From contig CAZRMK010000002.1 in NCBI GenBank assembly GCA_964601165.1, positions 1 to 53,175 of the forward strand: 53,175 nucleotides of DNA, written 5' to 3'. The translations under genes and the position numbers were made by a program. This DNA is from Thiosulfativibrio sp964601165. GTDB lineage: Bacteria > Pseudomonadota > Gammaproteobacteria > Thiomicrospirales > Thiomicrospiraceae. Below the pieces are notes generated by a model. The model saw only the letters and a program-made list of their open reading frames with translations. It ran no database searches and was not told the origin of the DNA. Of the stretch, positions 7,393-14,637 are shown piece after piece (positions within the stretch are counted from its first letter, which is position 1; every line of letters starts with the position of its first letter).

Positions 7393-8610
7393 ATGGTAAA
7401 TTTAACAACAATTAGAGCAGAATTTCCCATTTTAAAGCAGACTGAAAATGGTCAGGCATTAGTGTATTTAGACAGTGCAGCCACTTCACAAAAACCTCAG
7501 TGTGTTATCGACGCAATTACTCGCTATTACACCCATGAAAATTCCAATGTTCACAGGGGAGTTTATGGTTTAAGTGAACGTGCGACTGAGTCTTATGAAG
7601 GGGCAAGAGAGAAGGTCAGGGGTTTGTTAAACGCAAAATCAAGCCGTGAAGTGGTGTTTGTTCGGGGAGCGACGGAGGCGATTAATTTAGTTGCATCGTC
7701 TTGGGGAAAAAATAATTTACACTCTGGTGATGAGGTGATTATTACCGAAATGGAGCACCATTCAAATATAGTGCCTTGGCAAATATTAAGAGAAGAGTTA
7801 GGAATTGTTCTGACTATATTAGGAATAAATCCACAAGGTGAAATTTGTTTAAGTGATTTGGAGGGATTGCTGTCAGAAAAAACTAAACTACTCTCTATTA
7901 CCCAAATGTCGAACGCTTTAGGAACCATTAATCCCGTGAAAGATATGATTGCTTTGGCTCATAAAGTGGGAGCAAAAGTTTTGGTAGATGGCGCTCAGGC
8001 CATTCCCCATATGTCGGTAGATGTGCAAGATATGGATTGTGATTTTTATGTTTTTTCTGGACATAAAGCCTATGGTCCCACTGGAATAGGGGTGTTATAT
8101 GCGAAGCAAGCTATTTTAGAGTCTATGCCGCCTTATCAAAGTGGTGGAGATATGATCTATTCTGTTACTTTTGATAAAACAGAATATAATGTTTTACCCT
8201 ATAAATTTGAGGCTGGTACGCCGAATATTGCAGGGGTAATAGGATTAGGTGCGGCGGTTGATTTTTTGCAAAGAATTGGTCAAGATAATATTGGTCATCA
8301 TGAAGCTGAAATTTTAGTCTATGCAACTGCCGAATTAAAGCAGATAGCTGGAATAAAAATTATCGGCGAGGCTACTAATAAAGGTGGGGTACTTTCTTTT
8401 GTGGTTGATGGAGTTCACCCGCATGACGTTGCAACTTTAATGGATCAATATGGTATCGCAGTACGTGCCAGTCACCATTGTGCTATGCCTGTTATGCAAT
8501 ACTTTGATGTCCCCGCAACGATTCGCGCTTCTTTTGGAATTTATAACAATAAAGATGATGTCGATCGCTTAATCTCTTCTCTTAAAGATGCCTTGACTAT
8601 GCTTTTATGA
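7393..8610 (+). CDS. sufS: cysteine desulfurase SufS
   Basis: 405-residue PLP enzyme that takes sulfur from L-cysteine as a persulfide for Fe-S assembly. PLP-binding Lys225 lies in SGHKAYGPTG and the catalytic Cys363 in RASHHCAMP; E. coli SufS has Lys226 and Cys364. The short active-site loop marks it as class II, which normally needs a sulfur acceptor (SufE or SufU); none is encoded in this operon, so it must be elsewhere. Last gene of the suf operon; the 104-bp gap to murC carries no further ORF. Confidence 0.97.
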   Translation: MVNLTTIRAEFPILKQTENGQALVYLDSAATSQKPQCVIDAITRYYTHENSNVHRGVYGLSERATESYEGAREKVRGLLNAKSSREVVFVRGATEAINLVASSWGKNNLHSGDEVIITEMEHHSNIVPWQILREELGIVLTILGINPQGEICLSDLEGLLSEKTKLLSITQMSNALGTINPVKDMIALAHKVGAKVLVDGAQAIPHMSVDVQDMDCDFYVFSGHKAYGPTGIGVLYAKQAILESMPPYQSGGDMIYSVTFDKTEYNVLPYKFEAGTPNIAGVIGLGAAVDFLQRIGQDNIGHHEAEILVYATAELKQIAGIKIIGEATNKGGVLSFVVDGVHPHDVATLMDQYGIAVRASHHCAMPVMQYFDVPATIRASFGIYNNKDDVDRLISSLKDALTMLL

Positions 8611-8714
8611 TGGTTCTTTTTGTAGGCCAAGAAAATTCCAGAAAATTTCAAATGCTATTTTCTAAACCAAGGTATTATATGCAGGGTAGTTATACAACTG
8701 GTTAGAGAAGTCAG

Positions 8715-10112
8715 ATGAAAGATCAAGTTAAACAAATTCATTTCGTGGGTATCGGTGGTGTCGGCATGGCTGGCATTGCTGAAGTTTGTCTAAGTATGGG
8801 CTATATTGTTTCTGGTTCAGACCTCAAGCAAAATCCAACAGTATTACGCCTTATTTCATTAGGTGCAAATATTCAACTTGGTCATAATGCTGAGCAGGTT
8901 TCTCAAGCAGATGTCGTTGTGGTTTCAACGGCTATTCCTCAAGATAACCCTGAGTTAGATTTAGCTCGCGAGCACAGAATTCCTATTATACCTCGTGCCG
9001 CAATGCTGGCAGAATTAATGCGTTTGCAATATGGTATTGCCATTGCAGGTACTCATGGAAAAACTACCACAACCAGTCTAACCGCCGCTGTTTTAACGCA
9101 GGGAGGAGTTGATCCAACCTATGTGATAGGGGGGAAGCTTAATAAGTCTGGAGCTAATGCTTGTTTAGGAACTAGTCGTTATTTAGTTGCTGAAGCTGAT
9201 GAGTCAGATGCTTCTTTTTTGCACCTTACGCCGATGATGTCAGTGGTAACCAATATTGGTGAAGATCACATGGCAACCTATCACGGCAGTTATCAGAACC
9301 TTGAAAATACCTTTGTTGAATTTATTCACCGCTTACCTTTTTATGGGTTAGTTATTTTGTGCTTAGAAGATGAAAATGTGCGCAATTTAATTCCTAAGTT
9401 GAGTCGTAAAATTAAAACCTATGGATTTAGCGAAACGGCGGATGTGACAGCGTATGATATTCGACCCTGTGGTTTACAAACTAAATTTAAGGTGCAGGCA
9501 TTTAATTTAGAGGCTTTTGAGGTTTGTCTAAATCTTCCTGGCAGGCATAATGTGTTAAATTCTCTAGCCGCGATTACGATTGCGTTAGAGCTAGAAGTGA
9601 AAATTATTGATATTCAAAAAGGTCTGGAAGAATTCTCTGGCGTGGCACGACGTTTTGAAGTTTATCATAATGTAGTAGTAGGTCTTTCAAAGGTCACACT
9701 AGTGGATGATTATGGTCATCATCCTACTGAATTAGAAGCCACGATTGCAACCGCTCGGCTGGCTTTTCCTGAAAAACGTTTAGTGTTGGTGTTTCAGCCG
9801 CATCGTTATTCTCGAACTCGCGATTTATTTGATGGCTTTGTCAATGCTCTAATGGCAGTAGATATGTTAATTCTTTTAGATGTTTATGCAGCGGGGGAAG
9901 CTCCTTTAACCGCTTTTGATTCTAAGTCATTATTACAAGCGATGCGTTTGCGTGGCTATAAAGAAAGTATTCATGCAGAGAGCTTTCAGCAGCTTGATGG
10001 AGTGGTTGAAAATGTTTTATTAGAAAATGATTTGCTTTTAGTGATGGGAGCGGGAAGCATTGGTCAAGCTGTTAAAAACTGGATTGAAAAGCCTGAGATT
10101 AAAGTAATTTAA
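8715..10112 (+). CDS. murC: UDP-N-acetylmuramate--L-alanine ligase MurC
   Basis: 465 residues, ATP-dependent Mur ligase adding the first amino acid of the peptidoglycan stem peptide in the cytoplasm. UDP-binding N-terminal motif HFVGIGGVGMAGIAEV at about 9-24, ATP P-loop GTHGKTTTTS at about 112-121, central ADESDASFLHL, and the Mur-ligase C-terminal DDYGHHPTE and FQPHRYSRT motifs. Start of a dcw-like block, but here it directly follows sufS rather than murG, and the next gene is ddl with only 12 bp between, so murB is absent from its usual position. Confidence 0.97.
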   Translation: MKDQVKQIHFVGIGGVGMAGIAEVCLSMGYIVSGSDLKQNPTVLRLISLGANIQLGHNAEQVSQADVVVVSTAIPQDNPELDLAREHRIPIIPRAAMLAELMRLQYGIAIAGTHGKTTTTSLTAAVLTQGGVDPTYVIGGKLNKSGANACLGTSRYLVAEADESDASFLHLTPMMSVVTNIGEDHMATYHGSYQNLENTFVEFIHRLPFYGLVILCLEDENVRNLIPKLSRKIKTYGFSETADVTAYDIRPCGLQTKFKVQAFNLEAFEVCLNLPGRHNVLNSLAAITIALELEVKIIDIQKGLEEFSGVARRFEVYHNVVVGLSKVTLVDDYGHHPTELEATIATARLAFPEKRLVLVFQPHRYSRTRDLFDGFVNALMAVDMLILLDVYAAGEAPLTAFDSKSLLQAMRLRGYKESIHAESFQQLDGVVENVLLENDLLLVMGAGSIGQAVKNWIEKPEIKVI

Positions 10113-10124
10113 GGGTAGTAATAA

Positions 10125-11030
10125 ATGACTGGTTTTGGTAAAGTAGCAGTTTTAATGGGTGGTATTTCTGCCGAAAGAGAGGTTTCTTTACAAAGTGGTT
10201 TGGCAGTAACCAAAGCTCTTTGTGCCAGCGGAATTGATGCAACTGCATGTGATGTAACTACGGTAGCAGATCTTGTAGATATAGCTAAAGAATACGACCG
10301 TGCTTTTATTGCACTGCATGGTCGCTGGGGAGAAGATGGAACGGTTCAAGGGATTTTTGAGTCCTTAAACTTTCCTTTTACTGGCAGTAATATGTCTGCT
10401 TCAGTCATTGCAATGGATAAACTAAGAACTAAATGGATGTGGCAAGGATCAGGTCTATCAACCCCGAAATTTATTAGGGTAAGCAATAATCTTCCCTTTA
10501 ATGAAGCGAGTTTTTCACTAGAATTTCCTATCATCGTTAAACCTGTTCACGAAGGTTCTAGTATTGGTATGCGTAAGGTCAATGATATGAGGTCTTTAGA
10601 ATCGGCTATTAAGTTTGCCCAGCAATATGATTCAGAGGTTTTAATTGAGCAATGGATTACGGGACAAGAATTTACCTGTAGCATTTTAAATGGCGAAGCA
10701 TTACCGCTAATTGAGTTAAAAACAACCCATGATTTTTATGATTATGAAGCTAAATATCAGTCAAATGATACCTTGTATATTTGTCCTGTGGAGTTGAGTA
10801 ATGAGCAACAAGAAAAGATTAGAATACAAGCCTTAGAGGCTTTTGAAGTGGTGGGTGCTAAAACTTGGGGCAGGGTAGATTTTATGTTGGATAGCAATAG
10901 TAAGGCTTGGTTAATTGAGTTAAATACCGTGCCGGGAATGACTAGTCATAGTTTAGTTCCTATGGCAGCTAAAGCACGAGGGATTTCTTTTCAGGGCTTG
11001 GTAAGACAGATTTTAGAATCGACATTATGA
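10125..11030 (+). CDS. ddl: D-alanine--D-alanine ligase
   Basis: 301-residue ATP-grasp enzyme that makes D-Ala-D-Ala for the stem peptide; length and position match DdlB. Seen: the N-terminal VAVLMGGISAEREVSLQSG, ALHGRWGEDGTVQG, the ATP-grasp IVKPVHEGSSIGM, and the metal-site ending GRVDFMLD ... WLIELNTVPGMTSHSLVP with the Glu and Asn ligands. The stop overlaps the ftsQ start by 4 nt (ATGA), so translation is coupled. Confidence 0.96.
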   Translation: MTGFGKVAVLMGGISAEREVSLQSGLAVTKALCASGIDATACDVTTVADLVDIAKEYDRAFIALHGRWGEDGTVQGIFESLNFPFTGSNMSASVIAMDKLRTKWMWQGSGLSTPKFIRVSNNLPFNEASFSLEFPIIVKPVHEGSSIGMRKVNDMRSLESAIKFAQQYDSEVLIEQWITGQEFTCSILNGEALPLIELKTTHDFYDYEAKYQSNDTLYICPVELSNEQQEKIRIQALEAFEVVGAKTWGRVDFMLDSNSKAWLIELNTVPGMTSHSLVPMAAKARGISFQGLVRQILESTL

Positions 11031-11779
11031 GAACTTTTTTAAAAATGATCAAGAAAACAGGAATAGTTAAGCAGCGTGGAGTCTTATTGATCCTGTTGCT
11101 GTTTTTTATTCTTGGCTGGGGCTTTATCTCGTTGCAAGGAGAAGATTCAACCTTGCGTCCGATTACAGAATTTAAGTTGCTTTCACCGGTAAAAGAAGTT
11201 AATAAAGCTGGCATTGATGAAGTAATGGGAGCTTATTTAGGCAGTTCTTTTTGGGGAGTGAATTTAAATAATATACAAGCAGATTTAACAAAACTGGGAT
11301 GGGTGTATAAGGCTGAGGTTAAACGTCAGTGGCCTAATCGTTTATTGGTTCGTATTGAGGAACAAAAGCCAGTTGTCTTATGGGGAGATACGGCGTTATT
11401 AAATAAGTTTGGCGTGGTGTTTTACCCTAAAGAAATTAATCTTTTTCAAGATTTAGTGACGTTGCAAGGACCTCAACAAAATGCCAAAGTATTATTGTAC
11501 AAGCTTGCCAAGTTTCAAACGCAGTTTTCATTGCTAGATTGGTACATAAAAAAATTGACAGAGCAAGCAGATGGAGTATGGAAAATTGAGTTTGTTCAAG
11601 CACCAACTTTATTTCTGGGGCAAGACAATTGGCAAAATAGATTAGAGAGATTTATTAAAGCCTATCCAAAAGTTAGCCTTTCAGTAAGAAAAAACGCAGA
11701 ACAAATCGATTTACGCTATAGTAATGGGTTCGTTATAAAGCAAAATCGTAGTATTTTAGAAGACATATCAAGTAAATAA
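11027..11779 (+). CDS. ftsQ: cell division protein FtsQ
   Basis: 250-residue bitopic membrane protein of the FtsQBL divisome subcomplex. A short basic cytoplasmic tail, one transmembrane helix (about 25-45, GVLLILLLFFILGWGF), then a POTRA domain (about 50-115; PITEFKLLSPVKEVNK ... WVYKAEVKRQWPNRLLVRIEEQKPV) and a beta domain. Coupled to ddl by a 4-nt overlap. A 32-bp palindrome lies 7 bp beyond the stop, between ftsQ and ftsA. Confidence 0.93.
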   Translation: MRTFLKMIKKTGIVKQRGVLLILLLFFILGWGFISLQGEDSTLRPITEFKLLSPVKEVNKAGIDEVMGAYLGSSFWGVNLNNIQADLTKLGWVYKAEVKRQWPNRLLVRIEEQKPVVLWGDTALLNKFGVVFYPKEINLFQDLVTLQGPQQNAKVLLYKLAKFQTQFSLLDWYIKKLTEQADGVWKIEFVQAPTLFLGQDNWQNRLERFIKAYPKVSLSVRKNAEQIDLRYSNGFVIKQNRSILEDISSK

Positions 11780-11786
11780 CTTAGAG

Positions 11787-11818
11787 CCTAAATCCTGCAA
11801 GTGCTTGTGGGATTTAGG
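11787..11818. repeat. family A palindrome, short form
   Basis: A 32-bp near-perfect hairpin (CCTAAATCCTGCAAGT followed by its complement with one change) flanked by TAGAG (11782-11786) and TAGAA (11819-11823). It lies 7 bp after the ftsQ stop, inside the ftsQ-ftsA gap. Confidence 0.85.
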
Positions 11819-11866
11819 TAGAAGTCTCACAGAATTTCAACATACTTATATATAGGCTCCTTAAAC

Positions 11867-13129
11867 ATGGCACGAAAGCAAATTTCAAATGATAAGATTA
11901 TCATTGGATTAGATATTGGAACCTCTAAAGTTGCGGCAATTATCGGTAAAATAAAGTCCGATGGGAGTATTGAGGTTGTTGGCTTAGGTAGCCACCCTTC
12001 AAAAGGTTTAAAAAAAGGGGTGGTGGTTAACATTGAGGCGACTGTTGAGTCGATTCAGCGCGCTATTGATGAAGCTGAAAGAATGTCTGGTTGTACGGCA
12101 AAGTCGGTTTATGTAGGAGTTGCAGGTAATCATATTTCTAGTTTTAACTCTAACGGAATGGTTGCTATTAGCCAACAAGAAGTTCAGCAAGAAGATGTTG
12201 AGCGAGTGATTGATGCCGCTAAAACACTTGCAATCCCTGGAGATCAGGAGGTTTTACACATATTGCCTCAGGAGTTTATGATTGATAATCAGGGTGGAAT
12301 TCGTGAACCAATTGGCATGTCAGGGGTGCGGTTAGAGGCTAAAGTGCATATGGTAACCGGCTCGGTTAGTGCTGCACAAAATATTATTAAGTGCGTGGAA
12401 CGTTGTGGTCTTGAAGTGGCAGACTTGATTCTTGAACAGCTCGCATCAAGTGAAGCTGTTTTGTCAGAGGATGAAAAAGAGTTGGGGGTTTGTCTGGTTG
12501 ATATTGGCGGTGGAACAACCGATATTGCGGTTTTTCAGCATGGAGCCATTCGTCATACAGCCGTTATTCCTATCGCAGGCGATCAAGCCACTAACGATAT
12601 TGCTCATGCCTTTCGAACCCCAACCAGTGCTGCAGAAGATATTAAAAAGCGCTATGCTTGTGCAATCTCTCAACTGATTGCCAATGATGAAGAAATTGAA
12701 GTGCCTAGTGTGGGGGACAGGCCTGCTAGGTGTTTATCCCGTCATTCCTTAGTGGATGTTATTGAACCCCGTTACACCGAACTTTTTCAATTGATTCAAG
12801 CAGAGTTAAAACGTGCTGATTTCGATAATAAACTGGCAGCAGGAGTGGTTCTTACTGGAGGAAGCTCCTTATTAGCTGGGGCGGTTGAGCTGGCAGAGGA
12901 GGTGTTTCACATGCCTGTTCGCTTGGGAAGCCCTCAAGAAGTGGTTGGGCTGGCCAAAGAAGTAAGTAGTCCAGAATTTGCGACGACAGTTGGATTGTTG
13001 GTTTTTGCTAAGGAACACCAAAATACTACTTCTGGAATGGCAGCAAATATACAGCATGAAGTTAGATTAAAGCATGACTTCAAGTCGGTTTTTAAAATCA
13101 TGCAGAATTGGTTTAAAAAGAGTTTTTGA
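11867..13129 (+). CDS. ftsA: cell division protein FtsA
   Basis: 420-residue actin-like ATPase that normally tethers FtsZ filaments to the inner membrane and recruits later divisome proteins. Actin-fold motifs are intact: phosphate 1 IIGLDIGTSKVAAIIG (about 11-26), the SHS2/1C insertion region, phosphate 2 VCLVDIGGGTTDIAVF (about 205-220), adenosine motif VVLTGGSSLLAGAVELAEEVF, and the C-terminal amphipathic membrane-targeting helix FKIMQNWFKKSF. Nothing indicates decay. The odd fact is its neighbour: the expected ftsZ is not next to it; lpxC begins 63 bp downstream. Confidence 0.97.
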   Translation: MARKQISNDKIIIGLDIGTSKVAAIIGKIKSDGSIEVVGLGSHPSKGLKKGVVVNIEATVESIQRAIDEAERMSGCTAKSVYVGVAGNHISSFNSNGMVAISQQEVQQEDVERVIDAAKTLAIPGDQEVLHILPQEFMIDNQGGIREPIGMSGVRLEAKVHMVTGSVSAAQNIIKCVERCGLEVADLILEQLASSEAVLSEDEKELGVCLVDIGGGTTDIAVFQHGAIRHTAVIPIAGDQATNDIAHAFRTPTSAAEDIKKRYACAISQLIANDEEIEVPSVGDRPARCLSRHSLVDVIEPRYTELFQLIQAELKRADFDNKLAAGVVLTGGSSLLAGAVELAEEVFHMPVRLGSPQEVVGLAKEVSSPEFATTVGLLVFAKEHQNTTSGMAANIQHEVRLKHDFKSVFKIMQNWFKKSF

Positions 13130-13192
13130 AGATTTTGATATGAAATTTGTGATAAAATCGCTCGCTTAGATAAAATTTTATGGATGAGATGA

Positions 13193-14110
13193 GTGAATCA
13201 AAGAACTCTTGCAAATAGTATTAAAGCAAAAGGTGTCGGTCTACATACTGGTCATGAAGCCTTGATAACTCTTAGGTCTGCCCCTGTCGATACCGGTATT
13301 ATATTTCGTCGTGTTGATTTAGATCCTGTTGTGGTATTTAAAGTGTCGCCTGATTTAGTTGGTGAAACAATGTTATGTACTACGATTGTTGCTTCGTCTA
13401 ATGGTGAATTAGCAAAGATTGCCACAATAGAGCATTTAATGTCAGCTTTTGCGGGGGTAGGGGTTGATAACCTTTATGTTGATATTACCTCTGATGAGGT
13501 GCCGATTATGGATGGTAGTTCTTCGTACTTTGTTTTCTTGTTACAATCTGCTGGCATCAAAGTTCAGGATGCTCCTAAAAAATTTATTCGTATCCTAAAA
13601 GAAATATATGTCGAGAATGGTAAAGGCAGTTCTGCCTCTTTTAAGCCTTATGAAGGTTATAGGCTGACTTTTTCAATCGAATTTGATCATCCTGCATTTG
13701 ACCAAACTGCAGAAACAATGACTTTAGAATTTTCTTCAACCTCTTATTTTAAAGAAGTAAGTCGAGCACGTACTTTTGGGTTTATGGAAGACATGGAAAT
13801 GTTACGCTCAAAAAATCTTGGTCTGGGTGCAGGGCTACATAACGCCATAGGATTGGATGATAGTGGTGTTATGAATGAAGATGGCTTGCGTGATAAAGAT
13901 GAATTCGTTAGGCATAAAATACTCGATGCGATAGGCGATTTATTTATGGCAGGGCATCCTATCGTAGGAGAATTTACTGCTCATAAGTCAGGGCACGCCT
14001 TGAATAACCAACTGTTAAAAGCTCTTATTTCTGATAAAACAGCCTATGAAATTGTCACTTACAAAGACAATTCACCTATTCAATACAGTAGTAGTAAAAT
14101 CTTGGGCTAA
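13193..14110 (+). CDS. lpxC: UDP-3-O-acyl-N-acetylglucosamine deacetylase LpxC
   Basis: 305-residue zinc hydrolase performing the committed step of lipid A synthesis. Zinc ligands are expected in IEHLMSAFAG (His) and HKILDAIGDLFMAG (His and Asp); the MDGSSSYF and GFMEDMEMLRSKNLGLGAG segments are typical. The start is GTG at 13193, giving VNQRTLANSIKAKGVGLHTG, the normal N-terminus; the nearby ATG is out of frame. The 63-bp upstream gap holds a -10-like GATAAAAT. The 3' end overlaps the convergent dciA-like gene by 4 nt. Confidence 0.96.
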   Translation: MNQRTLANSIKAKGVGLHTGHEALITLRSAPVDTGIIFRRVDLDPVVVFKVSPDLVGETMLCTTIVASSNGELAKIATIEHLMSAFAGVGVDNLYVDITSDEVPIMDGSSSYFVFLLQSAGIKVQDAPKKFIRILKEIYVENGKGSSASFKPYEGYRLTFSIEFDHPAFDQTAETMTLEFSSTSYFKEVSRARTFGFMEDMEMLRSKNLGLGAGLHNAIGLDDSGVMNEDGLRDKDEFVRHKILDAIGDLFMAGHPIVGEFTAHKSGHALNNQLLKALISDKTAYEIVTYKDNSPIQYSSSKILG

Positions 14111-14532
14111 TCAGTGCGTTTACTAAGGTTTTCTAATGCTTGCTTTAACCCCTTTGAAGTAACTTTTTGACTTAAAGATTGCATTTCTATTGCGACATTT
14201 TTACTTAATTTTTCCATGGTAACAGGTTTTAAGATCTTTCTTTCAGCTAAAGGAATAATTTGTATTTTGAGATTGTTTAGGTTCAAGTGTGGAAAGTGGT
14301 TGCGGTAAGCTGCCAATATCTCAGGAGCATGGAATCGCAACTGAGTTGCCCATAAATTATCATCTAACTGACAAATTAAATTGTTTTTTTCAAAGCTGAC
14401 CCCTGCTAAGTGTTGTGCTAGTTTATGGGGTAAACAAGATTTTCCTAAATCCAATAGAGCTTGATAAAGTTGTACCTGCTCCATTATGTTATTTAATCCA
14501 TCTCCTGTTTGTTTAAGTGCTGAATTCATCAT
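14107..14532 (-). CDS. DciA-like (DUF721) protein
   Basis: 141 residues with the DUF721/DciA pattern: an N-terminal helical part, then GKSCLPHKLAQHLAGVSFEKNNLICQL and NLWATQLRFHAPEILAAYR (shown in part). DciA is the ancestral loader or partner of the replicative helicase DnaB in bacteria lacking DnaC. Its location between lpxC and secA is the usual gammaproteobacterial place for this family. It is transcribed divergently from secA and convergently with lpxC. Assignment rests on the WATQLR-type motif and synteny. Confidence 0.72.
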   Translation of the reverse strand: MMNSALKQTGDGLNNIMEQVQLYQALLDLGKSCLPHKLAQHLAGVSFEKNNLICQLDDNLWATQLRFHAPEILAAYRNHFPHLNLNNLKIQIIPLAERKILKPVTMEKLSKNVAIEMQSLSQKVTSKGLKQALENLSKRTD

Positions 14533-14541
14533 TGTTTAATC

Positions 14542-14610
14542 TTGTTCTATGCTAGAATATTATCATATATTATCATATTTTCTCTTAAGCCCTAAATGAA
14601 GTAGGGTTTA
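14542..14610 (+). promoter_or_regulatory. possible secA promoter and leader hairpin
   Basis: The dciA-secA divergent gap contains an extended -10-like TGCTAGAAT (14550-14558), a direct repeat of TATTATCATA, and a small hairpin CCCTA-aatgaag-TAGGG at about 14590-14606 upstream of the secA ATG. No good -35 is seen, so the promoter call is weak. The hairpin could be a leader structure. Confidence 0.3.
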
Positions 14611-14637
14611 TGTTACTTTTATCTGGAAACACCTCGT

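Noticed and set aside
13130..13192. Possible ftsZ remnant between ftsA and lpxC
   Set aside because: Only 63 bp, AT-rich, with no frame resembling the FtsZ C-terminus; it looks like a promoter region.
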